From Robiginitomaculum sp. (lineage in GTDB: Bacteria > Pseudomonadota > Alphaproteobacteria > Caulobacterales > Maricaulaceae): DNA of 63,220 bases. The stretch is from NCBI GenBank assembly GCA_023301505.1, contig JALZUP010000001.1:1-63220 (forward strand), in the 5' to 3' direction. The position numbers were made by a program, and so were the translations under genes. The notes beneath the pieces are model-generated. The model was not told the origin of the DNA. It saw nothing but the letters and a program-made list of their open reading frames with translations, and did not search any database. Positions 10,396-19,297 of the stretch are shown here, one piece after another. Within the stretch, counting starts at the first letter, position 1; the number at the start of each line of letters is the position of its first letter.

Positions 10396-11376
10396 ATGGA
10401 GAGCAAGGCGCAATATGCTTTGATCGGAACAATGGTAATGGTATTTATCATTGCGGCTTTATCTGCTGTGCTTTGGCTTAGCGGAAGCAGTCTCGACCAA
10501 GACCTTGACGATTATGTTGTCACCTTTGATGGCCCGATACGGGGCGTTCAAGAGGCCGCGGAAGTGCGCTTTAACGGCATTAAAGTCGGCGAGGTGACAT
10601 CCATCCGCCTTGATCCTGAAAACCCCAATAAGGTGCTGGTTTATATTTGTGTCTTTGAAGAGACGCCTGTTGATACGGCTAGCTATGCTCAGCTTGAGCC
10701 GCAGGGATTAACGGGGCTCAATATTATTCAACTCTTTAGCGGCGGGAGCGATCTTCCACTTCTCAAAGACGTTCCAGGTAGTCGTGAGCCTTATATGGTT
10801 GCAGGACGTGGAAGCCAGATTGATAGCCTTTTGACGGGCGGGGGGTCTATTCTTGAATCTGCTGAAATTGCTTTGGCACGGTTAACCGATGTCATGGATG
10901 AGCAAGCTGTCGGAGATTTTAAGAAAATCCTATCCCATGTTGAGGTGATTACCCGTGAATATAGCAACAACCCATTGACAGCTGAGCGGATTGAACAGAC
11001 TTTGAGCAATATTGATAAAGCAAGCAAGGATGTATCAATTGCCTCTTTATCGGTTGATCAGACCGCCCAAGATGGACGTGACTTAATGAGCGAAAAAGTT
11101 TCGCCTATTATAGATGAGGTTAGCGCAACTATAAAACTGGTGGACATTACGCTTAAGGATACGCAAACTTTGTTGGCGACAACCAACTCCACTGTGGCGA
11201 GCGCCGAAGGGGCTGTATTGGAATTTGAGGCGGGAACCTTGCTTGAACTTGAAACGGCGGCGGCTAATCTAAATGAGTTGCTCGTCACATTAACTCAACT
11301 TGCTGACCAAATTGAACGTAATCCGTCTGTCTTAATACTGGGCGAAAAACGTGAATTGCTGGAGCTACCACAATGA
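10396..11376 (+). CDS. mlaD: MCE-family substrate-binding protein MlaD
   Basis: N-terminal TM then MCE domain (VTFDGPIRGVQEAAEVRFNGIKVGEV). Confidence 0.9.
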   Translation: MESKAQYALIGTMVMVFIIAALSAVLWLSGSSLDQDLDDYVVTFDGPIRGVQEAAEVRFNGIKVGEVTSIRLDPENPNKVLVYICVFEETPVDTASYAQLEPQGLTGLNIIQLFSGGSDLPLLKDVPGSREPYMVAGRGSQIDSLLTGGGSILESAEIALARLTDVMDEQAVGDFKKILSHVEVITREYSNNPLTAERIEQTLSNIDKASKDVSIASLSVDQTAQDGRDLMSEKVSPIIDEVSATIKLVDITLKDTQTLLATTNSTVASAEGAVLEFEAGTLLELETAAANLNELLVTLTQLADQIERNPSVLILGEKRELLELPQ

Positions 11377-11999
11377 TAAAATGCACCAAATTATTTGTGA
11401 TTCCGCTCTGCGCCTTGTCACTATCTGGGTGCTTGTCAATTTTGCCGGGCAGCTCCTCTGTTCCGTCCATATATAGACTCTCGCAGGGACAAGATATTGC
11501 TCAAAAGCAAGCTGATGCCGTAACCTTATTAATTAGGCGACCAATTGCGCCCAATGGGCTTGCGGGAGAAGATATTGTGCTCTCGCCAAATGGAGAGCGC
11601 ATCGCCTATGCTGCGGATGCGCGCTGGGAAGAGCCTGTTCCAGGCCTTGTTCAAAATGCCGCTAGCGATGCATTTGCCCCTATAACATCGATCGCTCCTA
11701 TATCTGCGCCAACGACGTTGCGTTCTGATTATAGCATCCAATTTAATTTGCGTCAGTTTGAAGCCATATTTGATGATGGTGAAAAAAATCCGCCCTTGGC
11801 CAAGATTTCATTTACGGCAACTTTGATTGATATGAATAGCCGCGAATTGATTGTCGCGCGTCAGTTTTCAGCCAGCCAAAGGGCCGATGAAATACGTGTT
11901 AGTGAGATTGTCAAAGCGCAGCGCAGCGCCACACTGAGAGCGATGTCTGATATGGCTAGATGGGCCGAGCAAGAGATTGGCCAGCAGCCAAAATCATAA
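11373..11999 (+). CDS. ABC-type transport auxiliary lipoprotein (PqiC-like, COG3218 type)
   Basis: Lipobox LSLSGC, YRLSQ...RWEEPVP...; overlaps mlaD by 4 nt. Confidence 0.8.
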   Translation: MIKCTKLFVIPLCALSLSGCLSILPGSSSVPSIYRLSQGQDIAQKQADAVTLLIRRPIAPNGLAGEDIVLSPNGERIAYAADARWEEPVPGLVQNAASDAFAPITSIAPISAPTTLRSDYSIQFNLRQFEAIFDDGEKNPPLAKISFTATLIDMNSRELIVARQFSASQRADEIRVSEIVKAQRSATLRAMSDMARWAEQEIGQQPKS

Positions 12000-12008
12000 C
12001 TCTTCGGC

Positions 12009-14393
12009 TTAATCTCGGCTGTTTTTTAGTGCCGCTTCAGAGAGTAAAAAAGCGCGGCCATTTTCGCTATCAAGCAGAGTGTACAGGGCGTCACGATCAG
12101 CCTGATAAGGCGATATTGAGCTATGAAAATCATTAGCATAGGCGCGAACATGATTAGCAAGGTCACGGTCTATTTCAAGTTTTTCGCGCAAATGCTGGAC
12201 AGGCCCCGTTAAGCGTAAGGCGACAATATCTTGCATCGCATTTAAGCCTCTTGCTTGGCCTATATTCACGCATTCACTGATACAGCCATCATCAATAACG
12301 GCATTAGGGGAGAGTCCAATTTTGCCAAGCTGGGCGCTGATGAATGCACCTGAGGCCTGAATATTGGCGGGGCTGCTAAGGCTTGTAACTTTATCTGACT
12401 GTGTCGTTTCAGCTGTTAAATTTGCATCAAAAACATCAGTCTTTATGCCGCCTAGCATGGTTTTCCAGCTCCACCCGCGTTTGACTTTTTTACGTAATGG
12501 CGCCTCGATTTGAGCTGCGCTGACAATGTCGCTTGCTTCCTGCCTTAGCTGTTTGTCTGGGTCTGGAATCTCCAAATCTATATTATGTTCCATGTCCAGA
12601 CTTAGATCGACATCATCAACTAAGCCGCGCGCTTCTAGTGCATCTGCATTTATATTAGCCTCAATATCTCCGCCGGAGATTCCGCCAGAGGTTTCGTCAG
12701 AGATTTCGTCAGAGATTAAAGAGGCATCTTCGCTTATTAGATTTGATGTATCTGTGCCGATATTATTACCGATATTATTAAAAGGGAGGTCTTGTTTGGC
12801 GCTCTCTATAACGGGCGCGCTGGGCAGTTCGGTGTCTGAGGATGTTTCATCATCAGCGTCTATATCGGCTGCTTTATCCGTTAGCGGTACAAGGTTTAGA
12901 GCAGAACTCACGCGTCCTTTTGACTCGTCTATAGGTCTAAGCCGCAATAAGGATTTGCGCCAACCAAGCTTACTATTGCTAGGCTGCGGGGTGATGTCGA
13001 CGGGGCTATTATTTGACGACAGATTTTGCGAAATTTGTGTCTCAAGAGCCTGCATATCATTTTCTATTCGGCCAATTTCCATGCGGGTCAAAGATAGGCT
13101 ATCGCGCACGCGCTCTGCGGCGCGCTCGCCAATGGATTCGGCTTTGGCAGATGAATAAGCAACGATATCTTCCATCTGGGTAAAGCGCTGCTTGACCGCT
13201 TCATCGGCAAGGCTAGCCGATTGAGCAAGAGCTTCAACGGTTTGTCGTCCGGCCGTGCTGGCGGCATCCAGACTTTGCGCGCTTACTTGCGCCGATAAAG
13301 ACATATCGCGCATTTTCTCGAGCCGCTCTTCAATCGAGTCATTTATCTCTTTCTGCTCGGCTTTAAGCTGCCCTATGAGCGTGCTCATTTGTTCGCTATG
13401 GCGCATATTTATCTCGTCAATGGCGAGGGCTTGCGTTTGAACTTTCTCAGCTAATTCGCGCATTAAACCCTCACTCGATGCCAAGCTTTCAGTGGCGCCA
13501 AGGGCATTGGTGCGGACAATTTCCGATGAGGCATTTATTTTAGCGGCTGCGCCTTCTACGCTGACCCGCGCCTCGTGGATTTTTTGCTCTGCCATATGGG
13601 TGGACTGTGCAAGGCGTTCACTATGCTCGCTCATCATCCGTGAGAGCGCGCCCATACGTTCATCAAAGCCTTGGCTTATATTTTTTAGCCCATCTCTTTC
13701 TTCGGCGAGACGCTGCGTGATGTCTCCTGTTTGGCGCGTGGCGGCAATATGGCTATTGGCCAAAGCATCTGTATGGCTTTTGAGCGTGAGCTCCATATTT
13801 GTAAGGCGCTCAAGCGCCGATGTCAGTTCGCCATTTACATTTAAAACTTGGCTGCGAATTGAGGCAGCAAGACTGCCCGCTCGTTCTTTCATAAGATCAT
13901 CAGGGCGCGTCATTATATCGGTGGCGCGTAGCAAAGAGAGGCTGTGCTGTGTCATACGCGCCAATTTGGCCATGATATAGGCAGCAATCAAAATTATGGC
14001 GCTAGGGAAGAGTGCTAGCGCGCCAAAGCTTAGCCATGTCTGCGTGTTAATTCGCGCTATATTGAGAGGCCATCCAAATATGATAATGCTGCTTGTAAGC
14101 ACTAAGGCGAGCCAGCATAGAACTAAAAACATTGCCGCGACCCATATAGTGCCAGTTCTCGTATCCCCTAGCTCCATGAGTGACGGCACGGCCGCCTCAG
14201 GCTGCGCTGCGCTGGGGGCTGCGTTGGGGGCCGCGTCTGAGTGAGCGCGTGAGTCAAACTCGCGCGTGACGGGCTCTAGCTCTTCTGGCCCGTCAGCCAT
14301 AAAATTAATAGCAGAGCTTGTCTTTGTCTCAGGCATATTTGCGGCATCTATGCCGCTAATTACGCTGATAATTTTTGCTGGTTTGTCTGCCAC
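12009..14393 (-). CDS. Large coiled-coil membrane protein, possibly TipN-like polarity factor
   Basis: Two adjacent TM segments near N-terminus, then long coiled coil and acidic low-complexity region; architecture resembles Caulobacter TipN. Confidence 0.5.
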   Translation of the reverse strand: MADKPAKIISVISGIDAANMPETKTSSAINFMADGPEELEPVTREFDSRAHSDAAPNAAPSAAQPEAAVPSLMELGDTRTGTIWVAAMFLVLCWLALVLTSSIIIFGWPLNIARINTQTWLSFGALALFPSAIILIAAYIMAKLARMTQHSLSLLRATDIMTRPDDLMKERAGSLAASIRSQVLNVNGELTSALERLTNMELTLKSHTDALANSHIAATRQTGDITQRLAEERDGLKNISQGFDERMGALSRMMSEHSERLAQSTHMAEQKIHEARVSVEGAAAKINASSEIVRTNALGATESLASSEGLMRELAEKVQTQALAIDEINMRHSEQMSTLIGQLKAEQKEINDSIEERLEKMRDMSLSAQVSAQSLDAASTAGRQTVEALAQSASLADEAVKQRFTQMEDIVAYSSAKAESIGERAAERVRDSLSLTRMEIGRIENDMQALETQISQNLSSNNSPVDITPQPSNSKLGWRKSLLRLRPIDESKGRVSSALNLVPLTDKAADIDADDETSSDTELPSAPVIESAKQDLPFNNIGNNIGTDTSNLISEDASLISDEISDETSGGISGGDIEANINADALEARGLVDDVDLSLDMEHNIDLEIPDPDKQLRQEASDIVSAAQIEAPLRKKVKRGWSWKTMLGGIKTDVFDANLTAETTQSDKVTSLSSPANIQASGAFISAQLGKIGLSPNAVIDDGCISECVNIGQARGLNAMQDIVALRLTGPVQHLREKLEIDRDLANHVRAYANDFHSSISPYQADRDALYTLLDSENGRAFLLSEAALKNSRD

Positions 14394-14590
14394 AATTAGT
14401 CCTGTTTTGATCCTTTAGCCCTATCCGCCGCCCGCCTTATGGGGCTGATATGGCCGTTAATTATATATAGGTGTTTTTACCATACAGTGTCGGGCATGTC
14501 GGGGAAAGGGCAGATACGCTCTCCCCAAATGTGAATGATACGTGGCTGATCAGGAAAATATCTGGCGGCCATGGTGAGATGGGGGCCGAT

Positions 14591-14809
14591 ATGGCACAGC
14601 TAACACGCGCAGAACGTGAATATTTATCTATGGGCAAGCGCCAGCGGGATGGAAAATTGCCGCTTTTTGATGAAGATGGACAGCTTATTGCGACCTCAAC
14701 AGTCAAGAGCTGTGTTGAAAAAGGTCTGATCGAGCGCTGGTTCGTTAATCCTATACGCCCAGATTGGACAGTTTGCCGCCTAACCGAGGCAGGGCGCGAG
14801 GCGCTTTAA
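14591..14809 (+). CDS. Small winged-helix-like hypothetical protein (72 aa)
   Basis: ATG at 14591; LTRAEREYL...VKSCVEKGLIERWF...CRLTEAGREAL resembles a short wHTH; ORF open to 14471. Confidence 0.55.
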   Translation: MAQLTRAEREYLSMGKRQRDGKLPLFDEDGQLIATSTVKSCVEKGLIERWFVNPIRPDWTVCRLTEAGREAL

Positions 14810-14880
14810 GAACTGTAATTGGGCACGGCTTGGCGTCTTCATAGGCGGCCAAACCCCAATACTAAGACATAATATAGATG

Positions 14881-16779
14881 TTACGGCGTGATCTTATAAA
14901 CAAGAATTGGATTATCTGCGCCAATATCAATGGGGGTGAGCCAATCAAAGGCTTCGCCTTGCGTTAGCTGTGTGAGTAGTCCATCTGGCGCATAATTTGT
15001 CATAATAAGAGTTTCGGCATTGTCTTTACAGGCAATGAGATAATCCGCGCCAAGATCAATAGCGCGCGCCTTAGCGCTTTGCGCGCTGCCCATGAAAATA
15101 TCTAGCGCCGCAAGATTGCCGGCTTCATTACGGTGATAAGGGGCGCTGGAAACAGATAAATTATCCACCATGGCCAAAATAGGCGCGCCCATATCAATGG
15201 GCGATATAGCAAAGCCTGCAGGCAAATTGCCTAGCGCTCGAATAGCGGCGCTGTTTATGCAGGTCACTGAATCTTGCTGACTTGGAATTTGCTGACTTGC
15301 TGTGTTGAAACTGGTATCGGATATGTTGTCTGTGACATTGATATTATTGTCCGTCATGACACTTTTCGCGGGGTCATTTTCCGTCATGCGCTGGTCGACT
15401 ATCACGCTGACGATAGCTGGAATCATAAGCGGGGAGAGACCAATCAGAATTGCGGAGCGAAGGAACGCTCGCTTCACGTCATTTTTCACGCGCTCTGACC
15501 AGTCAAGCGCGCTGGCCATCAGCCAAGCCGCAAGCGGGCAGGCAAAGGCGGCTGCAATCATCAAGCTGCGCACTTGAACGAAACTAATAAGCAAGCTGAT
15601 TAAGATAAAAATGGTAAGGCTGCGTATATGGGGCACCATGATTATTGCGCGCCACAGCCCCTCTTTTCTAGCCACCAAAGCTAGCATTATCAGGGCGAGG
15701 GCTGGAATGATTAAATAGGATGCGCCGTTCACAGGTTCATTGCGCATATAGCTTACAAAGCCCTGCGCTTCAGCGACATTGGCCAGCCAGACATCGGCAA
15801 GTCTAGGGTCAAGCTCTGCATAGGGGCCAGCCAGACATTGCGGATATATTAGAACCGTTATCAATAGGGCGCATGAGCCAAGGGCGGCAATCAAGCCAAA
15901 GCGTTTTATCGGAGTTTTTAAGGGAGCAAAGCTGCAAATCAAAAAGGCTATGCCGATAAGAGCGCAAAGCACAATGAATACGGGCGATATGGCGTCACAA
16001 TAGGCTTGGTTCCAAAGGGCAGCGGGCCGTGTGGTCAAGAAAAGGACTAATGCGCCGCCAAAGAAGCTTAACGCAAATAGGCGAAGGCGTTGCTGGCTTT
16101 CTGGTTCATTAAAGACCCAAGTCAGGCCAATTGCGACGCAGGCGGAGGCAATAAAGGGGGCTGATTCAATGCCAATCCATAAGCCGAGCGCGCAGCATAC
16201 GGCCGTAATGATTATTCGGCGAGGGCGCTGTGTTGATGTGATGAGCGCGAGGGCAGCTATAAGAGCTAAGACAATTTGGAGGCCATGATGGTCGATGCGC
16301 CCCGGCGAAAATTGCACGGATATAGGAACGCAAAGCGCTGACATCATTCCGCTCGTTAGGCCAATCCATGAATTATCGGTCAATGTCTGCGCAATTTTGA
16401 TGACCAAAACAATCATGATTAAGCAAAGCAGGCTTGGCAGTAATATCAACGCGGCAAGCTCTGCGCGTTCTGCGCCGATGAGGGGGGTGAGCGGCGCGGA
16501 TATAGCGACAAATAAAATATCTGTAAGCCGCGCCCAATGGGCATTGAGAGGATCAGGCGGGAAGAGGCGGCTCTGTGTCAAATTTAGCCAAGCTTGCCCG
16601 TCTATCCAGTCACGAATTTGCACAATGCGCATATAATCATCATTACCAGGTAGCTCTCCAGCCATTAGCTTGGGGAGCCATTTGAACAATTGCGCGAGCA
16701 CCATAATTGTCCACACAAATAGAGCTAAGCCGAAAGTACGGCCAAAATCTTTTATGTCGAAAGATGATGTAGCTGGCAT
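14881..16779 (-). CDS. Polytopic membrane protein, probable GT-C/oligosaccharyltransferase-like
   Basis: About 12 TM; N-terminal GNDDYMRIVQIRDWIDGQAWLN acidic loop and SPGRIDHHGLQ loop typical of GT-C-like proteins; soluble C-terminal domain. Confidence 0.55.
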   Translation of the reverse strand: MPATSSFDIKDFGRTFGLALFVWTIMVLAQLFKWLPKLMAGELPGNDDYMRIVQIRDWIDGQAWLNLTQSRLFPPDPLNAHWARLTDILFVAISAPLTPLIGAERAELAALILLPSLLCLIMIVLVIKIAQTLTDNSWIGLTSGMMSALCVPISVQFSPGRIDHHGLQIVLALIAALALITSTQRPRRIIITAVCCALGLWIGIESAPFIASACVAIGLTWVFNEPESQQRLRLFALSFFGGALVLFLTTRPAALWNQAYCDAISPVFIVLCALIGIAFLICSFAPLKTPIKRFGLIAALGSCALLITVLIYPQCLAGPYAELDPRLADVWLANVAEAQGFVSYMRNEPVNGASYLIIPALALIMLALVARKEGLWRAIIMVPHIRSLTIFILISLLISFVQVRSLMIAAAFACPLAAWLMASALDWSERVKNDVKRAFLRSAILIGLSPLMIPAIVSVIVDQRMTENDPAKSVMTDNNINVTDNISDTSFNTASQQIPSQQDSVTCINSAAIRALGNLPAGFAISPIDMGAPILAMVDNLSVSSAPYHRNEAGNLAALDIFMGSAQSAKARAIDLGADYLIACKDNAETLIMTNYAPDGLLTQLTQGEAFDWLTPIDIGADNPILVYKITP

Positions 16780-16856
16780 GATGTCCCTTTTTAATCGTCC
16801 ATATAGGAAAGGGCTTAAGCAAGGCTTATTAAAATAACATCAAAGCGCGCTTAACT

Positions 16857-16976
16857 ATGTCAGAAAAGTCTAAGCCAAAACCCAAGCCAAAGTCTAAGCC
16901 AAAGTCTAAGCCAAAATCTAAGTCAAAATGCTGGGCAAAAGCTTTGATTTGGGGTAGTGAAATTTGTGCAATCTAA
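16857..16976 (+). CDS. Candidate 39-aa Lys/Pro/Ser-repeat micro-ORF (possible leader peptide)
   Basis: ATG...TAA reading MSEKSKPKPKPKSKPKSKPKSKSKCWAKALIWGSEICAI; below the ORF-track length cutoff; no clear Shine-Dalgarno. Confidence 0.3.
   Translation: MSEKSKPKPKPKSKPKSKPKSKSKCWAKALIWGSEICAI
16869..16928 (+). repeat. Five tandem 12-bp units (tctaagccaaag-like)
   Basis: tctaagccaaaa/cccaagccaaag/tctaagccaaag/tctaagccaaaa/tctaagtcaaaa. Confidence 0.9.
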
Positions 16977-17022
16977 AAATTTAGGTTGCGGTTCATAATA
17001 TGGGCGAAATTCGGGGCGAAAA

Positions 17023-17739
17023 TTGAATAATAACTTTAAGAGTAAGGGGGCATCCCCTTTGGATAGTGGGGGTGCCTCCCAGCCTATCAATGCGGGCTTA
17101 GTTGAGTTTTGCAAAGGTGATCTTGGCTTGGCGCGAAAGATTGCTGATTGCTGCACAATTCGCTCATTTAAACAGGGCGAAACTCTGATCTCGCAAGGCG
17201 ATGCGGCGAAAGGGGTTTATATTTTACTCTCGGGCGAAGCCAATATCGTTCTCCACTCACGCGGCGGACATGAATTATGGCTGGATGCTTTACGAAGCGG
17301 GTCGCTATTTGGAGAGTTAGCCGTTATTTTAAATCAGCCGCGCTCAGCGAGCGTTCTTGCGCTCACCGATGGGGAATATGCAGGGTTTAGCCTAAGTCAG
17401 TTCCGCCTTTTGCTAGAAACTGATTCTAGATTTTCTATGTTGACAATCAACATGCAGGCACGCCGTGTCCATATGAACTGTACTCGCATGATTGAAACGA
17501 ATATGCTCTCTGTTTCCGCCCGCGTTTATGCTGAATTATTGCGATGTGCCACCTCTAGCGAAACGGATAATGAGGCTTTTCATATTAGTCCGGCCCCGTC
17601 TGTGAGTGCCTTTGCCAAGCGCGTGAATGCATCGCGTGAGAGCGTAAGCCGTTCAATAAATGATTATGAAAAATCAGGTTTACTTCAGCGCGATAGTGAA
17701 AAATGGACAATCTTCGTGCCGCAATTTGAAACGCGTTAG
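17023..17739 (+). CDS. Crp/Fnr-family transcriptional regulator
   Basis: cNMP-binding fold (GETLISQGDAAKGVYILLSGEANIV...GELAVILNQPRSASVLAL) and wHTH (SVSAFAKRVNASRESVSRSINDYEKSGLL). TTG start; exact start uncertain. Confidence 0.9.
   Translation: MNNNFKSKGASPLDSGGASQPINAGLVEFCKGDLGLARKIADCCTIRSFKQGETLISQGDAAKGVYILLSGEANIVLHSRGGHELWLDALRSGSLFGELAVILNQPRSASVLALTDGEYAGFSLSQFRLLLETDSRFSMLTINMQARRVHMNCTRMIETNMLSVSARVYAELLRCATSSETDNEAFHISPAPSVSAFAKRVNASRESVSRSINDYEKSGLLQRDSEKWTIFVPQFETR
17046..17080 (+). other. Strong stem-loop at the start of the Crp/Fnr coding region
   Basis: GGGGGCATCCCC / GGGGGTGCCTCCC: about 12 bp with one G.U pair and one bulged U, loop TTTGGATAGT. Confidence 0.7.
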
Positions 17740-17770
17740 CTTTAATCTTGCTATTTGAAGAGGCGGCTGG

Positions 17771-18289
17771 CTAGCTGGCAGTGAATGAGCAAGGTATGGC
17801 AAGATAGGCTGTACCCGTTTCATATAAATTGTCTAAGGTCACAATTTCAAAATCTAGCGTCACCTCAGGGTCATAGCTAATCTCGATCAAGACAGATTGC
17901 TGAGTGACATCTCCTCTACGGGCGGCTGTTTTATCAAATGATGTGTAAATGCGCCATTTATTATGATTGCTAGATGGCATGCTGCAGGTCGTGGCCTCAC
18001 CCGGAATTTGCGCGGCGCTGCCATAAGCTTTCCCGCCTATTATGCCGCTTTGAGAGATGCTTACATTAAGCTCTGTCGCTGCGCCTGAGCTTAGCACGGC
18101 AAAAGGAGCATTTGAGGCCACTAGAAAGCGGCTCACCCCTTGAGGAGCGTCAATAGGCTGAGCGGTAACCTGTGCAGAGATGCTAAATGAAAAATGCTGG
18201 GATAGACCTGCAACGGCGGGCAGGGAGAGAGGGAGGGCTAAAAGCTCTAAGCCAAGCCAAACGCCAAATAATTTATTACGCAGCTTCAT
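17771..18289 (-). CDS. Hypothetical secreted protein
   Basis: N-terminal signal peptide; no recognised family. Confidence 0.6.
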   Translation of the reverse strand: MKLRNKLFGVWLGLELLALPLSLPAVAGLSQHFSFSISAQVTAQPIDAPQGVSRFLVASNAPFAVLSSGAATELNVSISQSGIIGGKAYGSAAQIPGEATTCSMPSSNHNKWRIYTSFDKTAARRGDVTQQSVLIEISYDPEVTLDFEIVTLDNLYETGTAYLAIPCSFTAS

Positions 18290-18529
18290 CTCTCATCCTT
18301 TTTCACATTTATTTTGTGGGGCTGAGTCTCGTTTTTGCACAAGCGCCCAAGTGATGTTTTTAAAGGTTCAATTTTGATGCCAATTCCCCCGTCAGGGGAA
18401 TTTAAGGCGCAAACTTATTTTAATGCGGCTTTAGGCAATGAGACATGCCACACGCTAGGCATCATGATATGCAGTAAGAAATATTGGCCCCTATTGCGCC
18501 TTTTGCATCGCTGACCTATAGGAGCTGCC

Positions 18530-19297
18530 ATGAATAAGTCCTCTCATATGTCTACCGATAAGGACGGCCACGCGCCTGCCAGTAAAGTGTTGATCCTGTT
18601 CTCAGGTGGACAGGATTCAGCGAGCTGTTTGGCATGGGCACTTAGCCGCTTTGATTATGTTGAGACTGTGGGATTTGATTATGGCCAGCGTCATAATATT
18701 GAAATGCAATGCCGCATGGATGTTTTAAAGGCTTTTAAAACATCTTTTCCAAGCTGGGCTCATAAAATTGGCGAAGACCATATTGTCGATTTGTCGGCTC
18801 TAGGCGCGATTAGTGATACTTCGCTTACGCGCGATCGTGAAATTGTTCTCTCAGATGCAGGTTTGCCAAATACATTTGTACCGGGGCGGAATTTAATCTT
18901 TTTAAATTTTGCGGCGGCCATAGGTTATCGCCGCGGCCTGACACAACTGGTGGCAGGCATGTGTGAGGCAGATTTTTCAGGCTATCCAGATTGCCGCAAG
19001 CAAACTTTGGACGCCACTATGCGAGCAATTAGTCTTGGGATGGATATGGATTTCACCCTGCATACTCCGCTCATGCATATTAGCAAGGCTGGGGCGTGGG
19101 ATATGGCCTTTGATCTGGGGGGTGAAGATTTGGTCGAGCTTATTCGCACGATCACCCATACATGCTATATGGGCGTGCGCGGAGAGCTGCATGATTACGG
19201 ATATGGATGTGGCAGCTGTCCTGCGTGTGAGCTTCGCGCGCGCGGCTGGCGGGATTATGCCGCTCAAAAACAAGGCATAATTTCGGGTGAAGCTTAA
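18530..19297 (+). CDS. queC: 7-cyano-7-deazaguanine synthase QueC
   Basis: [20 protein letters not shown]-loop; zinc site [13 protein letters not shown]. Confidence 0.96.
   Translation: MNKSSHMSTDKDGHAPASKVLILFSGGQDSASCLAWALSRFDYVETVGFDYGQRHNIEMQCRMDVLKAFKTSFPSWAHKIGEDHIVDLSALGAISDTSLTRDREIVLSDAGLPNTFVPGRNLIFLNFAAAIGYRRGLTQLVAGMCEADFSGYPDCRKQTLDATMRAISLGMDMDFTLHTPLMHISKAGAWDMAFDLGGEDLVELIRTITHTCYMGVRGELHDYGYGCGSCPACELRARGWRDYAAQKQGIISGEA

Noticed and set aside
12526-13158. 210-aa plus-strand ORF (Ser/Ile-rich) antisense to the coiled-coil gene
   Set aside because: Shadow ORF of a well-supported minus-strand CDS; low-complexity composition follows from the antisense of its acidic and Ser-rich repeats.
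16869-16928. CRISPR-like repeat array
   Set aside because: Units are 12 bp and contiguous without spacers; it is a coding-type tandem repeat. No CRISPR array or cas gene was seen anywhere in the window.
18290-18529. preQ1 riboswitch upstream of queC
   Set aside because: I could not match a known preQ1 class consensus; only an inverted repeat is reported.
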